DNA from: Novosphingobium sp. NDB2Meth1
Lineage (GTDB): Bacteria > Pseudomonadota > Alphaproteobacteria > Sphingomonadales > Sphingomonadaceae
NCBI RefSeq assembly: GCF_900117425.1
Contig: NZ_FPEH01000014.1
Span: 124,001 to 188,000, forward strand
Direction of reading: 5' to 3'
Length of the DNA: 64,000 nt
Positions 52,909 through 61,957 of the stretch are shown one piece after another (the first letter of the stretch is position 1; each line of letters begins with the position of its first letter). A program made the position numbers and the translations under genes. Under the pieces are notes generated by a model that saw nothing but the letters and a program-made list of their open reading frames with translations, was not told the origin of the DNA and ran no database searches.

Positions 52909-53475
52909 TCACGCCGCGCGGCGCATCTTTTCCAGCTTGCGGAGCACCATCTGGCGCTTCAGGCGCGAGAGGTGGTCGATGAACAGGATGCCCTGGAGGT
53001 GGTCCATCTCGTGTTGCAGGCAGGTTGCCATCAGCCCGTCCATGTCTTCTTCGTGGACCGTGCCGTCAAGATCCTGCCAGCGCGCGCGGATGCGGGCCGG
53101 CCGCTCCACCTCGGCGTACATTTCGGGCACCGAGAGGCAGCCTTCGTTGTAGACGCGCTTGTCCGCCGAAGGATCGAGGATCTCGGGGTTGATGAACACG
53201 CGCGGCTCGCGCTTGGTCGGCTGATGGTGATGGTGGTGGCCATCGTGGTTGCACGGCACCGGTTCGGCATCCGGATCGTCGGGCTGCAGGTCGATCACCA
53301 GCACGCGCAGCGGCACGCCCACCTGGACGGCGGCGAGGCCGATGCCGGGCGCATCGTACATCGTCTCGAACATGTCGGCGACGAGCGTCCTGAGCTCCTC
53401 GTCGAACACGGTGACGGGCTTCGAGATCTGCTTGAGGCGCGGATCGGGAACTTCGAGGATTTCGCGGATAGCCAT
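52909..53475 (-). CDS. def: Peptide deformylase with His-rich loop insert
   Basis: A 188-residue enzyme that removes the formyl group from nascent proteins. The three motifs are intact: GIGLAAVQ (44-51), EGCLS with C113, and QHEMDH with metal ligands H155 and H159. Between the first and second motif lies an insert of about 25 residues including a run of five histidines (residues 80-84, [12 protein letters not shown]), absent from the 169-residue E. coli enzyme. The start at 53475 ([15 protein letters not shown]) fits the family; the frame is open to 53499. Confidence 0.94.
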   Translation of the reverse strand: MAIREILEVPDPRLKQISKPVTVFDEELRTLVADMFETMYDAPGIGLAAVQVGVPLRVLVIDLQPDDPDAEPVPCNHDGHHHHHQPTKREPRVFINPEILDPSADKRVYNEGCLSVPEMYAEVERPARIRARWQDLDGTVHEEDMDGLMATCLQHEMDHLQGILFIDHLSRLKRQMVLRKLEKMRRAA

Positions 53476-53514
53476 GCTGGTCAGATAGGCAAGCCGCACG
53501 CGACTCGCAAGGTG

Positions 53515-54111
53515 CTACCCTACAGGTCGCCGCGCCCGCAGCGCCTGCGCCAGCGTGCCTTCGTCGAGATAGTCGAGCTCGCCCCCCACCGGCAGGCCGT
53601 GCGCCAGCTGGGTGACGCGCAAGGGCAGCGTGTCGATCCGCTCGGCGATGTAATGTGCGGTGGTCTGTCCTTCGAGCGTGGCGTTCATAGCGAGCACCAC
53701 CTCGTCGATCCCACCCGCTTCCAATCGCGCGAGCAGCTGGCCGATGGAAAGGTCCTCCGGCCCCACGCCGTCGAGCGCGGAAAGCCGCCCGCCCAGAACA
53801 TGATAGCGCCCGGTGAACAGGCGCGAGCGATCGAGCGCCCAGAGGTCGGCCACTTCCTCCACCACGCAGAGCGCGCGGGCATCGCGGCGCGGATCGGTGC
53901 AGATGGAGCAGGGATCGGCGGTGTCGACATTGCCGCAGGTCTGGCATTCGACCAGCCGCGCGCGCACACCTTCGAGCGCTTCGGCGAGCTGGACGAGGCT
54001 CGTCTCGCGCCGCTTGATCAGCCACAGCACCGCGCGCCGCGCCGAGCGCGGGCCCAGCCCCGGCAGCCGCGCCAGCGCGCTCGCCAATGCCTCGATCTCT
54101 TGCGATGCCAT
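53515..54111 (-). CDS. recR: Recombination protein RecR
   Basis: A 198-residue protein: helix-hairpin-helix [19 protein letters not shown], the four-cysteine zinc finger ([16 protein letters not shown]), and the Toprim-like core [16 protein letters not shown] with [11 protein letters not shown]. RecR acts with RecF and RecO to load RecA on gapped DNA. The start ATG at 54111 fits the family. It is followed by def in the same direction, 40 nt apart. Confidence 0.94.
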   Translation of the reverse strand: MASQEIEALASALARLPGLGPRSARRAVLWLIKRRETSLVQLAEALEGVRARLVECQTCGNVDTADPCSICTDPRRDARALCVVEEVADLWALDRSRLFTGRYHVLGGRLSALDGVGPEDLSIGQLLARLEAGGIDEVVLAMNATLEGQTTAHYIAERIDTLPLRVTQLAHGLPVGGELDYLDEGTLAQALRARRPVG

Positions 54112-54162
54112 GGGGTGAGAGATAGGGCCGCCTCACGCAAACGAAAGGCCTTTCACGCGGTT

Positions 54163-55068
54163 ATGCGCATTGTCTTCATGGGCACCCCCGATTTCGCGGT
54201 GCCGACCCTTCAGGCGCTGGTGGAAGCCGGGCACGAGGTTGTGGCCGCCTACAGCCAGCCGCCGCGTCCGGCGGGGCGGGGAAAACAGCTGCAGCCCTCG
54301 GCCGTGCACCGTGCGGCGGAGGCGCTGGGGATTGCCGTGCGCACGCCGTTGTCGCTTAAGGGTGCGCAGGAGCTGGCCGATTTTGTTGCGCTGGCAGCCG
54401 ATGTCGCGGTGGTCGCCGCCTATGGCCTGATCCTGCCGCAACCGATCCTCGATGCACCGCGCCTTGGCTGCCTCAATGTCCACGGCTCACTGCTGCCGCG
54501 CTGGCGCGGGGCGGCACCGGTGCAGCGCGCGATTCTGGCGGGAGACGAGTGGACCGGCGTCACCATCATGCAGATGGAGCGCGGGCTGGATACCGGGCCG
54601 ATGCTGGCGAAAGTAGAGACGTCGGTTGCGGGCAAGACGGCGGGCGAACTGACGGTGGAACTCGCGGAGAAGGGGGCGGCGCTGATGGTGGAAGTGCTGG
54701 CCGATCTGCCCGCACACCCGCCGGTTGTGCAGCCGGAGGAGGGCGTGACCTATGCCCACAAGATCGAGAAGGTCGAGAGCCGCTTCGATTTCACGAAGAG
54801 CGCGGTGGAGGTGGAGCGGCAGGTCCGCGCATTCGCCCCGGCGCCGGGGGCGTTTTTCGAGCTGGAGGGCGAGCGGTATCGGGTGCTGGCGGCAGACGCG
54901 GTCGAGGGAACGGGTGTGCCCGGCACAACGCTCGACGCCGCGCTCACCATTGCCTGCAGTGAAGGCGCGCTGCGCCCCACGCTGATCCAGCGCGCGGGCA
55001 AACCGGCGATGGAAACGGCGGCGCTGCTGCGCGGGCGACCGATTGCGGCGGGAACCTGCCTTGCTTGA
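54163..55068 (+). CDS. fmt: Methionyl-tRNA formyltransferase Fmt
   Basis: A 301-residue enzyme that formylates initiator Met-tRNA from 10-formyl-THF. Visible are [18 protein letters not shown], the catalytic block [21 protein letters not shown] and [11 protein letters not shown], plus the C-terminal OB-like tRNA-binding domain. The ATG at 54163 is the family start; the frame is open far upstream in other registers only because of high GC. In many bacteria fmt is cotranscribed with def; here def points the other way. Confidence 0.94.
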   Translation: MRIVFMGTPDFAVPTLQALVEAGHEVVAAYSQPPRPAGRGKQLQPSAVHRAAEALGIAVRTPLSLKGAQELADFVALAADVAVVAAYGLILPQPILDAPRLGCLNVHGSLLPRWRGAAPVQRAILAGDEWTGVTIMQMERGLDTGPMLAKVETSVAGKTAGELTVELAEKGAALMVEVLADLPAHPPVVQPEEGVTYAHKIEKVESRFDFTKSAVEVERQVRAFAPAPGAFFELEGERYRVLAADAVEGTGVPGTTLDAALTIACSEGALRPTLIQRAGKPAMETAALLRGRPIAAGTCLA

Positions 55069-55075
55069 GGCCCGG

Positions 55076-55158
55076 CACCACCCCCAGCCCCCTCCTTTGA
55101 AGAGGAGGGGGCTTCGCGGCTCCCCCTCCTCTTCAAAGGAGGGGGCTGGGGGGTGGTG
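55076..55158. repeat. long inverted repeat between fmt and truA
   Basis: Left arm 55076-55111 and right arm 55122-55158 are near-perfect reverse complements (the right arm has one extra G) around a 10-nt spacer; the arms contain CCCCCAGCCCCCTCC and its complement. This is another dispersed palindromic element of the sphingomonad type. It lies between two co-directional genes and its right end supplies GGAG before truA. Confidence 0.75.
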
Positions 55159-55170
55159 GAGCACATGTCC

Positions 55171-55923
55171 ATGACCCGCTACGCCCTCACCCTCGAATAC
55201 GACGGCAGGCCCTACATGGGCTTCCAGCGGCAGGCGCATGGACCTTCCGTGCAGCAGGCGTTCGAGGAAGCGGCGGAGAGCGTGGTCGGCCACCCCGTCA
55301 CGCTCCATTCCGCCGGGCGTACCGATACCGGCGTCCATGCCCGGGCGATGCGCGCGCATTTCGACAGCGAGAAGGCCCTGCCGCCCTTTCGCATGGGCGA
55401 GGCCTTGAATGCGCGGCTCCGGCTGGCGGAGCAGGCGGTCGCGGTGCTGGACTGCGTGGAAGTCAACGAGGATTGGCATGCGCGCTTCACCTGCATCGGG
55501 CGCAGCTATGAATATGTGATTGCCAACCGCCGCGCACCGCTGGTGCTGGAGGCAGGACGGGCCTGGCGGATTGCGCACCCCTTGGACGCCGATGCCATGC
55601 ACGAGGCGGCGCAAGTGCTGATCGGTCGGCACGATTTCACCACGTTCCGCTCGGCGCAGTGTCAGTCCGCCAGCCCGGTGAAAACGCTGCGCCACCTCTC
55701 CGTCCGGCGAGAGCGTGACCATGTCATCGTGGCCGCTGAAGCGCGCAGTTTCCTGCATCATCAGGTGCGCTCGATGGTCGGCTGCCTTGCGCTGGTGGGG
55801 GAGGGGCGCTGGACGGCGGGCGATATGCGTGCTGCGCTCGAAGCCGCCGACCGGCAGCGGCTTGGCCACAACGCGCCGCCCGATGGCCTCTATTTCATGG
55901 GCGCGCTTTACCCCGGCGCATGA
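55171..55923 (+). CDS. truA: tRNA pseudouridine synthase A
   Basis: An enzyme of about 250 residues that makes pseudouridine at tRNA positions 38-40. The catalytic Asp is in [14 protein letters not shown]; other blocks are [12 protein letters not shown], the [14 protein letters not shown] segment and [13 protein letters not shown]. Start 55171 is preferred: GGAG at 55158-55161 is 9 nt upstream; ATG 55165 and GTG 55153 are alternatives, the last overlapping the inverted repeat. Follows fmt, as in many alphaproteobacteria. Confidence 0.93.
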   Translation: MTRYALTLEYDGRPYMGFQRQAHGPSVQQAFEEAAESVVGHPVTLHSAGRTDTGVHARAMRAHFDSEKALPPFRMGEALNARLRLAEQAVAVLDCVEVNEDWHARFTCIGRSYEYVIANRRAPLVLEAGRAWRIAHPLDADAMHEAAQVLIGRHDFTTFRSAQCQSASPVKTLRHLSVRRERDHVIVAAEARSFLHHQVRSMVGCLALVGEGRWTAGDMRAALEAADRQRLGHNAPPDGLYFMGALYPGA

Positions 55924-55990
55924 TTGGTTAGGTTGCGGATCGAAACCCGCGCGGGACCTTCCCTGGCGCGGCAGCAATCGGGAGAGAACC

Positions 55991-57103
55991 ATGGCATTCG
56001 AAGGCAAGCAGCTCACCACCAGGCTCGATGCGGACGGCACCTTGACCGTCCAGATCGTGCCCAAGACGTGGGATGCGCCCACCGGCAGCCAGGTCCTCGT
56101 CCAGATCGAGGCGACCCCGATCAATCCTTCGGACCTTGGCCTGCTGTTCGCCTCGGCCGATACGGCCAATGCAACCTACAGCCCCGGCAAGGTCGTTGCG
56201 AAGATGCCGGACAATGCCACACGCGCGATGAAGGCGCGGCACGGGCTCGATATGCCGGCGGGCAATGAGGCTGCCGGGATCGTCGTCGCCGCCGGTGACA
56301 GCCCCGCCGCGCAAGCGCTGATGGGCAAGCGCGTCGCCTGCGTGCCGGGCACCGCCTATGCGAGCTACGCCTATGCGGAAAGCAGCATGTGCCTGCCGGT
56401 GGACGATGGCGTCAGCGCGGCGCAGGCTGCTTCCAGCTTCGTCAACCCGATGACCGCGCTGGGCTTTGTCGAGACGATGCGGATGGAAGGCTTCACTGGC
56501 CTCGTCCACGCCGCCGCCGCCTCGAACCTCGGCCAGATGCTCGTGCGCATCTGCCAGGAGGACAACGTCCCCCTCGTCAACATCGTGCGCAGCGAGGAGC
56601 AGGTCGCGCTGCTCAAGGGCCTCGGCGCGACGCATGTGCTCAACATGACCGAACCCGGCTTCAACGCCGCGCTCGCCGACGCAATCCACGAGACCGGCGC
56701 CATGCTCGGCTTCGATCCGATCGGTGGCGGCACGCTGGCGGGCCAGATCCTCGCCGCGATGGAATCCTCGGCCAGCCGGGGCGCTGCGTTCAGCCGCTAT
56801 GGCTCATCGACGCCGAAGAAAGTCTATATCTACGGCGCGCTCGATCTCGGGCCGACGATCCTCAATCGCGCTTTCGGGCTCACCTGGGATCTCGGCGGCT
56901 GGCTGCTCACGCCGTTCATGGCCAAGGCCGGGATGGAAACAGTGGGCCGCATGCGCGCCCGTGTTGCCCGCGATCTGACGACCACCTTCGCCAGCCATTA
57001 CAAGGCCGAAGTCAGCCTCGAAGGCATGCTCGAACCCGGTGCCGTCGCAGAATACAATGCACGGCGCACCGGCGAGAAGTATCTGGTGGTGCCGACCGCC
57101 TGA
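55991..57103 (+). CDS. Zinc-independent MDR-superfamily dehydrogenase/quinone reductase-like
   Basis: A 370-residue medium-chain dehydrogenase/reductase. It has an N-terminal GroES-like domain with TPINPSDLGLLF, the NEAAGIVVAAGD segment, and a Rossmann half with VHAAAASNLGQMLVRICQE and LGATHVLN. No cluster of zinc-binding cysteines is visible, so it is probably an NADPH-dependent quinone or enone reductase. GGGAGAG precedes the ATG at 55991. A terminator-like hairpin follows 8 nt after the stop. Confidence 0.82.
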   Translation: MAFEGKQLTTRLDADGTLTVQIVPKTWDAPTGSQVLVQIEATPINPSDLGLLFASADTANATYSPGKVVAKMPDNATRAMKARHGLDMPAGNEAAGIVVAAGDSPAAQALMGKRVACVPGTAYASYAYAESSMCLPVDDGVSAAQAASSFVNPMTALGFVETMRMEGFTGLVHAAAASNLGQMLVRICQEDNVPLVNIVRSEEQVALLKGLGATHVLNMTEPGFNAALADAIHETGAMLGFDPIGGGTLAGQILAAMESSASRGAAFSRYGSSTPKKVYIYGALDLGPTILNRAFGLTWDLGGWLLTPFMAKAGMETVGRMRARVARDLTTTFASHYKAEVSLEGMLEPGAVAEYNARRTGEKYLVVPTA

Positions 57104-57111
57104 CAGGAAAA

Positions 57112-57135
57112 AGGGGCGCCCTGTGGGGTGCCCCT
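57112..57135 (+). terminator. hairpin terminator between convergent genes
   Basis: AGGGGCGCCC (57112-57121), loop TGTG, then GGGTGCCCCT (57126-57135): a 10-bp stem with one G-U pair, after the MDR gene. There is no long T run. It can serve both the MDR gene and the convergent TonB-domain gene. Confidence 0.6.
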
Positions 57136-57163
57136 CAACTGCCCGAGGTCACTCCCGAGGAAC

Positions 57164-57919
57164 TCAGTTCCTTTGACCCGATGCTACCTTGGATAGCCGG
57201 ATCAACATGTCCTTCATGTCGAAGTGGTCAACAAACAGGTCCGCAGGGTTGGCACGGCAATCCTTGCGAACCACTGACCAGGCAGCATCGTGCTCGGTGC
57301 TCTTTTTGCGAACACCATCCACGCCGCCTGCAAATGCTCCACCCGATTGAAACATGAGCCTGAAACCAAGCAGCATGGTTTCAAGTTGATCCCTGCCGTC
57401 CTTCTGTGTTCGATCAGGGTGCTGCGTGTCCCACCAGTCCATTTCGCGTGTGAATGCATCGCACGTATAGTGCACCAGCCCACCTCCCGGCATGTTCGAC
57501 TTTGACTGGTAGAATTCGTAGCCGGTAACGAACTTCAGCGGAATTGGGTTGCCGCCACCGTCGCGAGCAGGCGTGAACCGGGCGGTCTTGGCGGTCGTCA
57601 GCGCTGCTTCGTCGAGAATGGATGAGCCTGTCGACGTCCTGATTGTTGCAGACGTCACTGCCCCGGTGGCATCAATCACAAATTCGATCACTGCCGTGCC
57701 GTGGTGGCCCAAGGCTTTGGCTTCGGCGGGAAACTCCGCGCGATCACCGCTAAGGAACTTCGGCTTCACCTTGACCAGCGCCGGATCGGACACTGGAGCC
57801 GATCCTGCAGCGATAGGCAGCGAGGGATTAACTTGGGTGTCCGCAGATTGCCCAAATGCCGCTCCTGTTCCGGCCGAAGCCATCACGGCCGCCAGAACGA
57901 GGTGCAGTGCGGGTTTCAC
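57164..57919 (-). CDS. Secreted TonB C-terminal-domain protein
   Basis: A 251-residue protein starting at GTG (57919), overlapping the cobS stop by 4 nt. It has a signal peptide ([17 protein letters not shown]), then a TonB C-terminal-like domain ([26 protein letters not shown], then [16 protein letters not shown]), followed by a C-terminal half of about 120 residues with no recognised domain and two cysteines. It lacks the membrane helix and Pro-rich spacer of true TonB, so it is not an energy transducer by itself. Role unknown; the coupling to cobS is unusual. Confidence 0.75.
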   Translation of the reverse strand: MKPALHLVLAAVMASAGTGAAFGQSADTQVNPSLPIAAGSAPVSDPALVKVKPKFLSGDRAEFPAEAKALGHHGTAVIEFVIDATGAVTSATIRTSTGSSILDEAALTTAKTARFTPARDGGGNPIPLKFVTGYEFYQSKSNMPGGGLVHYTCDAFTREMDWWDTQHPDRTQKDGRDQLETMLLGFRLMFQSGGAFAGGVDGVRKKSTEHDAAWSVVRKDCRANPADLFVDHFDMKDMLIRLSKVASGQRN

Positions 57920-58911
57920 ACCTTCCCCACCACGCTCTCCGGCAAGTCCTTGCCGAACACGCGCTGGTAGTATTCGGCCACCAGCACCCGTTCGGTCTCG
58001 TCGCACTTGTTGAGGAACGAGAGGCGGAAGGCAAAGCCGTTATCTCCGAAGATGCCGGTGTTCTGCGCCCAGCTGATCACCGTACGCGGGCTCATGACGG
58101 TCGAGATATCGCCGGCGATGAAGCCCTTGCGGGTGAGATCGGCCACGCGGACCATGTCCGCCGCGGTCTTGGCATCGAGGCCGGGGACCTTCTTGGTCAC
58201 CACGTCGATTTCGGTTGCGGCGGGCAGATAGTTCAGCGCCACGACGATGTTCCAGCGGTCCATCTGGCCCTGGTTGATCGCCTGCGTGCCGTGATAGAGC
58301 CCGCTCGTGTCACCCAGACCCACCGTATTCGCCGTGGCGAAGAGGCGGAAGTTGGGGTTCGGGCGGATCACGCGGTTCTGGTCGAGCAGCGTGAGCTTGC
58401 CTTCGGTTTCCAGCACGCGCTGGATCACGAACATCACGTCAGGGCGGCCGGCATCGTATTCGTCGAACACCAGCGCGGTCGGCGTCTGCAGCGCCCAGGG
58501 CAGGAGGCCTTCGCGGAACTCGGTGACCTGAAGGCCATCGCGCAGCACGATCGCGTCGCGGCCGATGAGGTCGATGCGGCTGATGTGCGCGTCGAGGTTG
58601 ATGCGGATGCACGGCCACTTGAGGCGCGCGGCAACTTGCTCGATGTGCGTCGACTTGCCGGTGCCGTGATAGCCCTGCACCATCACGCGGCGGTTGTGGG
58701 CAAAGCCTGCAAGGATCGCCAGCGTGGTGTCCGGATCGAACACGTAGTTGGGATCGAGGTCGGGCACGCGCTCGTCGGCCACCGAGAAGGCCGGCACGGT
58801 CATGTCGACGGGGATGCCGAAGGTCTCCCGCACGCTCAGCGTGGTGTCGGGGGCGGCAAGGACGGTGGTGGCCTTGGTGTCGGCCTGCAGGTTCGGAAGG
58901 TCGCTCATCAC
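57916..58911 (-). CDS. cobS: CobS-type cobaltochelatase AAA+ subunit
   Basis: A 331-residue MoxR/CobS-type AAA+ ATPase: Walker [17 protein letters not shown], Walker [14 protein letters not shown], sensor 1 [12 protein letters not shown] and the arginine-finger region. In the aerobic cobalamin pathway CobS with CobT and CobN inserts cobalt into hydrogenobyrinic acid a,c-diamide. The usual partner cobT does not follow; a TonB-domain gene does. Start ATG at 58911 fits; MSDLP at the second codon is equally good. Confidence 0.9.
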   Translation of the reverse strand: MMSDLPNLQADTKATTVLAAPDTTLSVRETFGIPVDMTVPAFSVADERVPDLDPNYVFDPDTTLAILAGFAHNRRVMVQGYHGTGKSTHIEQVAARLKWPCIRINLDAHISRIDLIGRDAIVLRDGLQVTEFREGLLPWALQTPTALVFDEYDAGRPDVMFVIQRVLETEGKLTLLDQNRVIRPNPNFRLFATANTVGLGDTSGLYHGTQAINQGQMDRWNIVVALNYLPAATEIDVVTKKVPGLDAKTAADMVRVADLTRKGFIAGDISTVMSPRTVISWAQNTGIFGDNGFAFRLSFLNKCDETERVLVAEYYQRVFGKDLPESVVGKV

Positions 58912-58985
58912 CGCATCGCCTATACGCGGCGATGAAAGGCTGCAATAAGCTTTAAGGGGGCGCTATTGGAAACGGGAGCAGGCAA

Positions 58986-59645
58986 ATGAAACTCTATGGC
59001 GGTCTTCTATCGCCCTTCGTGCGCAAGGTTGCGGTGGTGCTGGGCGAAAAGGGCGTGGATTACACCCCGGCGCGGGGCGGGCCCGGCAGCACCGACCCGG
59101 AGTTTCTTTCGGTCAGCCCCTTCGCCAAGATTCCAGCCATCGATGACGAGGGCTTCACGCTCTCCGATTCGTCGGCCATCGTGCACTATCTGGAGGCAAA
59201 GTATCCCGAACCGGCGCTGATCCCCACCGACCCCAAGGGCTGCGGCATGGCGGTGTGGTTTGACGAGTTCGGCGATACGATCTTCGCCGCCTCGGGCCTC
59301 AAGATCCTGTTCAACCGCGTGGTCGGCCCGCGTCTGCTCGGCAAGCCGGGGAACGAGGCGCTTGCCCTTGAGGGCGAGGCCGAGCTGCCGCGCATCTTCG
59401 CTTACATCGAGAGCGTAGTGCCGGAAGACGGCTGGCTGATCGAAGGCGGCTTTTCGATCGCGGACATCACCGTTGCCTCGATGCTCTGCACGCTGAGCTA
59501 TGTCGGCCATGGCGCAAATGCGCAGACCTATCCGAAGACCGCCGCGTGGCACGCCCGCGTCACCAACCGCCCTTCGTGGCAGGGGGTCGCTGTCAAGGAA
59601 GCCTCGCTCATGCAGCGCATTCTGCCGGATCTTGCCATCACCTGA
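58986..59645 (+). CDS. Glutathione S-transferase (1)
   Basis: A 219-residue GST: thioredoxin-like N-domain with MKLYGGLLSPFVRKVAVVLGE (candidate catalytic Ser9), SVSPFAKIPAI, DSSAIVHYLE (glutathione-binding E-S-type turn), then helical C-domain with the IADITVASML motif. It is the first gene of a run of five detoxification-type genes. GGGAGCAGGC lies upstream of the ATG. Electrophile unknown. Confidence 0.87.
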   Translation: MKLYGGLLSPFVRKVAVVLGEKGVDYTPARGGPGSTDPEFLSVSPFAKIPAIDDEGFTLSDSSAIVHYLEAKYPEPALIPTDPKGCGMAVWFDEFGDTIFAASGLKILFNRVVGPRLLGKPGNEALALEGEAELPRIFAYIESVVPEDGWLIEGGFSIADITVASMLCTLSYVGHGANAQTYPKTAAWHARVTNRPSWQGVAVKEASLMQRILPDLAIT

Positions 59646-59675
59646 TCGCACCACGCGCACTTTGGGGGGACCCTC

Positions 59676-60047
59676 ATGAGCTACATCGACGGCTATCTTG
59701 TCCCCGTTCGCGCCGCGAACCGCGAGGCTTACCTCAAGGCTGCGCGCAAGTTCGATGCGATGCTGATCGCCGCAGGCGCACTGCGAGTGGTTGAATCGTG
59801 GCCGGACGAGGTGGCGCATGGCAAGGTTACCGATTTCTTCCGCGCAGTGGCCGCTGAAAGCGATGAATGCGTCGTGTTCAGTTTCGTGGAATGGCCCGAC
59901 AAGGCGGTCCGTGATGCCGGAACAGCCCGTGTAGAAGCGGAACTGGCCGCCGCACCGCCCGATGATGAACCCGCTGTTTTCGATGGCACGCGGATCGTGT
60001 TCGGGGGTTTCATGCCCTTCATTGAGCTTTCGTCAGGCCAATCCTGA
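59676..60047 (+). CDS. DUF1428 family protein
   Basis: A 123-residue protein of the DUF1428 family (dimeric alpha-beta barrel, ABM-like): MSYIDGYLVPVRAANREAYLKAARKF, ESWPDEVAHGKVTDF and the C-terminal GFMPFIEL. Family members have no known reaction; some relatives are small oxygenases. It lies 30 nt after the first GST gene. Confidence 0.88.
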   Translation: MSYIDGYLVPVRAANREAYLKAARKFDAMLIAAGALRVVESWPDEVAHGKVTDFFRAVAAESDECVVFSFVEWPDKAVRDAGTARVEAELAAAPPDDEPAVFDGTRIVFGGFMPFIELSSGQS

Positions 60048-60070
60048 TCGACTGCGAGCGGAGACCGCGC

Positions 60071-60862
60071 ATGACCAGCCCGAACGTGCCCTTCATCTGG
60101 TATGAACTGATGACCACCGATGCCGATGCGGCCGCCACCTTCTATGGTGCGGTGCTGGGCTGGACGATCCATCCGCCCGAGCCAGGTTCCCTGGTCCATT
60201 ATCGCCACATCACGCGCAGTGACGGCGGCGGGCAGGGCGGGGTGATCGAGCTGACGCCCGAAATGCAGGCAGAAGGCGCGCATCCGGCGTGGGTCCCCTA
60301 TCTCCATGTCGCCGATATCGATGCTGCCGTCGCCGCGATTACCGCCGAGGGCGGGCGGCAGCTGATGCCGCGCACCGAAATTCCCGAAGGCAGCTTTGCC
60401 ATGGTGACCGATCCGCAGGGCACTCCGTTCTATCTGATGAAGCCCAATCCCCCCGCAGAACGGCCTGATGCCATTAGCGACGTGTTCTCGGCCGAAAAGT
60501 CGGGACACGTCCGCTGGAACGAGCTTCCCAGCACCGATCCCGAAGCCTCCAAGGCCTTCTACGCCAAGCACTTCGGCATGAGCTTCACGCGCTCCATGCC
60601 GATGGGTGAGATGGGCAACTACGAGTTCATGGACCACGGCGCGGTGACGCTGGGGGCGATCATGCGCAAGAACCCGCAGCAGCCGGCAATGTGGACGATG
60701 TACTTCGGCGTCCCCGATATCGAAAAGGCGGCCGCGGCCATCACCGCCGAGGGCGGCAAGATGCTCTGGGGCCCGCACGAGGTTCCCGGGGGCGAATGCA
60801 GCGGCATTGCGATGGACCCGCAGGGCGCCCTGTTCGGCGTGGTCGGTCCCAAGGGAGGTTGA
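60071..60862 (+). CDS. Two-domain VOC-family protein
   Basis: A 263-residue protein with two tandem VOC domains: PNVPFIWYELMTTDADAAATFY starts the first, GHVRWNELPSTDPEASKAFY the second, and each ends in a short DPQGTPFYL or DPQGALFGV block. The repetition reads as an internal duplication. Members are isomerases, dioxygenases or resistance proteins, and metal ligands here are not complete enough to pick one. Part of the GST operon. Confidence 0.87.
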   Translation: MTSPNVPFIWYELMTTDADAAATFYGAVLGWTIHPPEPGSLVHYRHITRSDGGGQGGVIELTPEMQAEGAHPAWVPYLHVADIDAAVAAITAEGGRQLMPRTEIPEGSFAMVTDPQGTPFYLMKPNPPAERPDAISDVFSAEKSGHVRWNELPSTDPEASKAFYAKHFGMSFTRSMPMGEMGNYEFMDHGAVTLGAIMRKNPQQPAMWTMYFGVPDIEKAAAAITAEGGKMLWGPHEVPGGECSGIAMDPQGALFGVVGPKGG

Positions 60863-60865
60863 TGG

Positions 60866-61501
60866 ATGGCGCAGTACACCTTTTTCACGGTTCCCATGTC
60901 GCGAGGGCAGATCGCCCGCTGGGCGCTGCACGAGGCAGGCGCGGATTACGAGCAGGTGCTGGTCGAATGGACCAACCGCCCGCCCGAACTCGCCGCCGCC
61001 AATCCGATGAACAAGGTGCCCGTTCTGATCCATCACGCCTTCGAAGGTGACCGCGTGATCACCGAATGCGCTGGAATTTGCGCCTATCTGGCAGATGCCC
61101 ACCCCGAGGCCGGGCTGCTCCCCGAAGGTGCGGAGAAGGCCGACTACTACCGCTGGCTGTTCTTCGCTGCCGGTCCGCTCGAACAGGCGGTGGTCAGCCG
61201 CGCGATGGGTTGGGTCGTGCCCGAGGGCAAGTCGGGCATGGCCGGGTTCGGCACCTACGAGCGTACCATCGAGGTCATGGACGGCCTGCTCTCGGGCCGC
61301 GACTGGGTCTGCGGCGCGCGCTTCACCATGGCGGACGTCTATGTCGGCAGCCAGATCGACTGGGGCCTCAACTTCGGCTCGATCCCGCCGCTGCCTTCGT
61401 TCGCCGCCTATGCGGAGCGCATCCGCACCCGCGCCGGTTACCAGTCCGCCAAGGCGATCGACCGCGATCTGATCAAGGCGGCCCGCGCCGGAGAAAGCTG
61501 A
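60866..61501 (+). CDS. Glutathione S-transferase (2)
   Basis: A 211-residue GST: N-domain starts MAQYTFFTVPMSRGQIARWALHEAG, then NPMNKVPVLIH and ITECAGICAYLAD; the C-domain ends with the FTMADVYVGSQIDWGL motif. It differs clearly from the GST at 58986. It overlaps the following SRPBCC gene by 1 nt (TGATG), so the two are co-translated. Confidence 0.87.
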   Translation: MAQYTFFTVPMSRGQIARWALHEAGADYEQVLVEWTNRPPELAAANPMNKVPVLIHHAFEGDRVITECAGICAYLADAHPEAGLLPEGAEKADYYRWLFFAAGPLEQAVVSRAMGWVVPEGKSGMAGFGTYERTIEVMDGLLSGRDWVCGARFTMADVYVGSQIDWGLNFGSIPPLPSFAAYAERIRTRAGYQSAKAIDRDLIKAARAGES

Positions 61502-61956
61502 TGCAAACTCTAACCATCACCCGCACCATCGCCGCCCCGCCCGAACGCGTGTGGGACATGCTGGTCAACCGCATGGAAGACTGGTGGTGCCCCAAGCCCT
61601 GGCGCGCCGAAATCGTCGTGCAGGAGCGCCGCCCCGGCGGGCGCGCCAACATGGTCATGTACGGCCCCAACGGCGAAACCATGCCCAATGAAGGCCTGTA
61701 CCTCGCATGGGACGAAGGCCGCCGCTTCGTGGTGACCGATGCGGTCAGGGTCGATGCAGAAACCGGCGCTTTCGTGCCGTCAGGGCCGTTCATGATCGGC
61801 ACGTGGGAAGTCTCGGCCGAGGGCGATGGCACTCGCTACACCGCGAGCGCCAGCCACTGGACCGAAGAGGCGATGAACCGGCACCGTGACATGGGCTTCG
61901 AAGCGGGCTGGAACGCCGCCGCCGATCAGCTTCAGGCGCTGTGCGAGGGCGACTGA
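61501..61956 (+). CDS. SRPBCC (START/AHSA1-like) domain protein
   Basis: A 151-residue AHSA1-type helix-grip protein: LTITRTIAAPPERVWDMLVNRMEDWW at the start, GRFVVTD-like RRFVVTDAVRVD, and the closing helix HWTEEAMNRHRDMGFEAGWN. Such proteins bind hydrophobic ligands or assist Hsp90-like systems; the ligand is unknown. Last of the five-gene operon; its stop is 1 nt from that of the convergent DUF885 gene. Confidence 0.85.
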   Translation: MQTLTITRTIAAPPERVWDMLVNRMEDWWCPKPWRAEIVVQERRPGGRANMVMYGPNGETMPNEGLYLAWDEGRRFVVTDAVRVDAETGAFVPSGPFMIGTWEVSAEGDGTRYTASASHWTEEAMNRHRDMGFEAGWNAAADQLQALCEGD

Positions 61957-61957
61957 G

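Noticed and set aside
52972-54162. An upstream extension of fmt across def and recR
   Set aside because: It is in the antisense register of two well-supported genes; Fmt family members start at [12 protein letters not shown].
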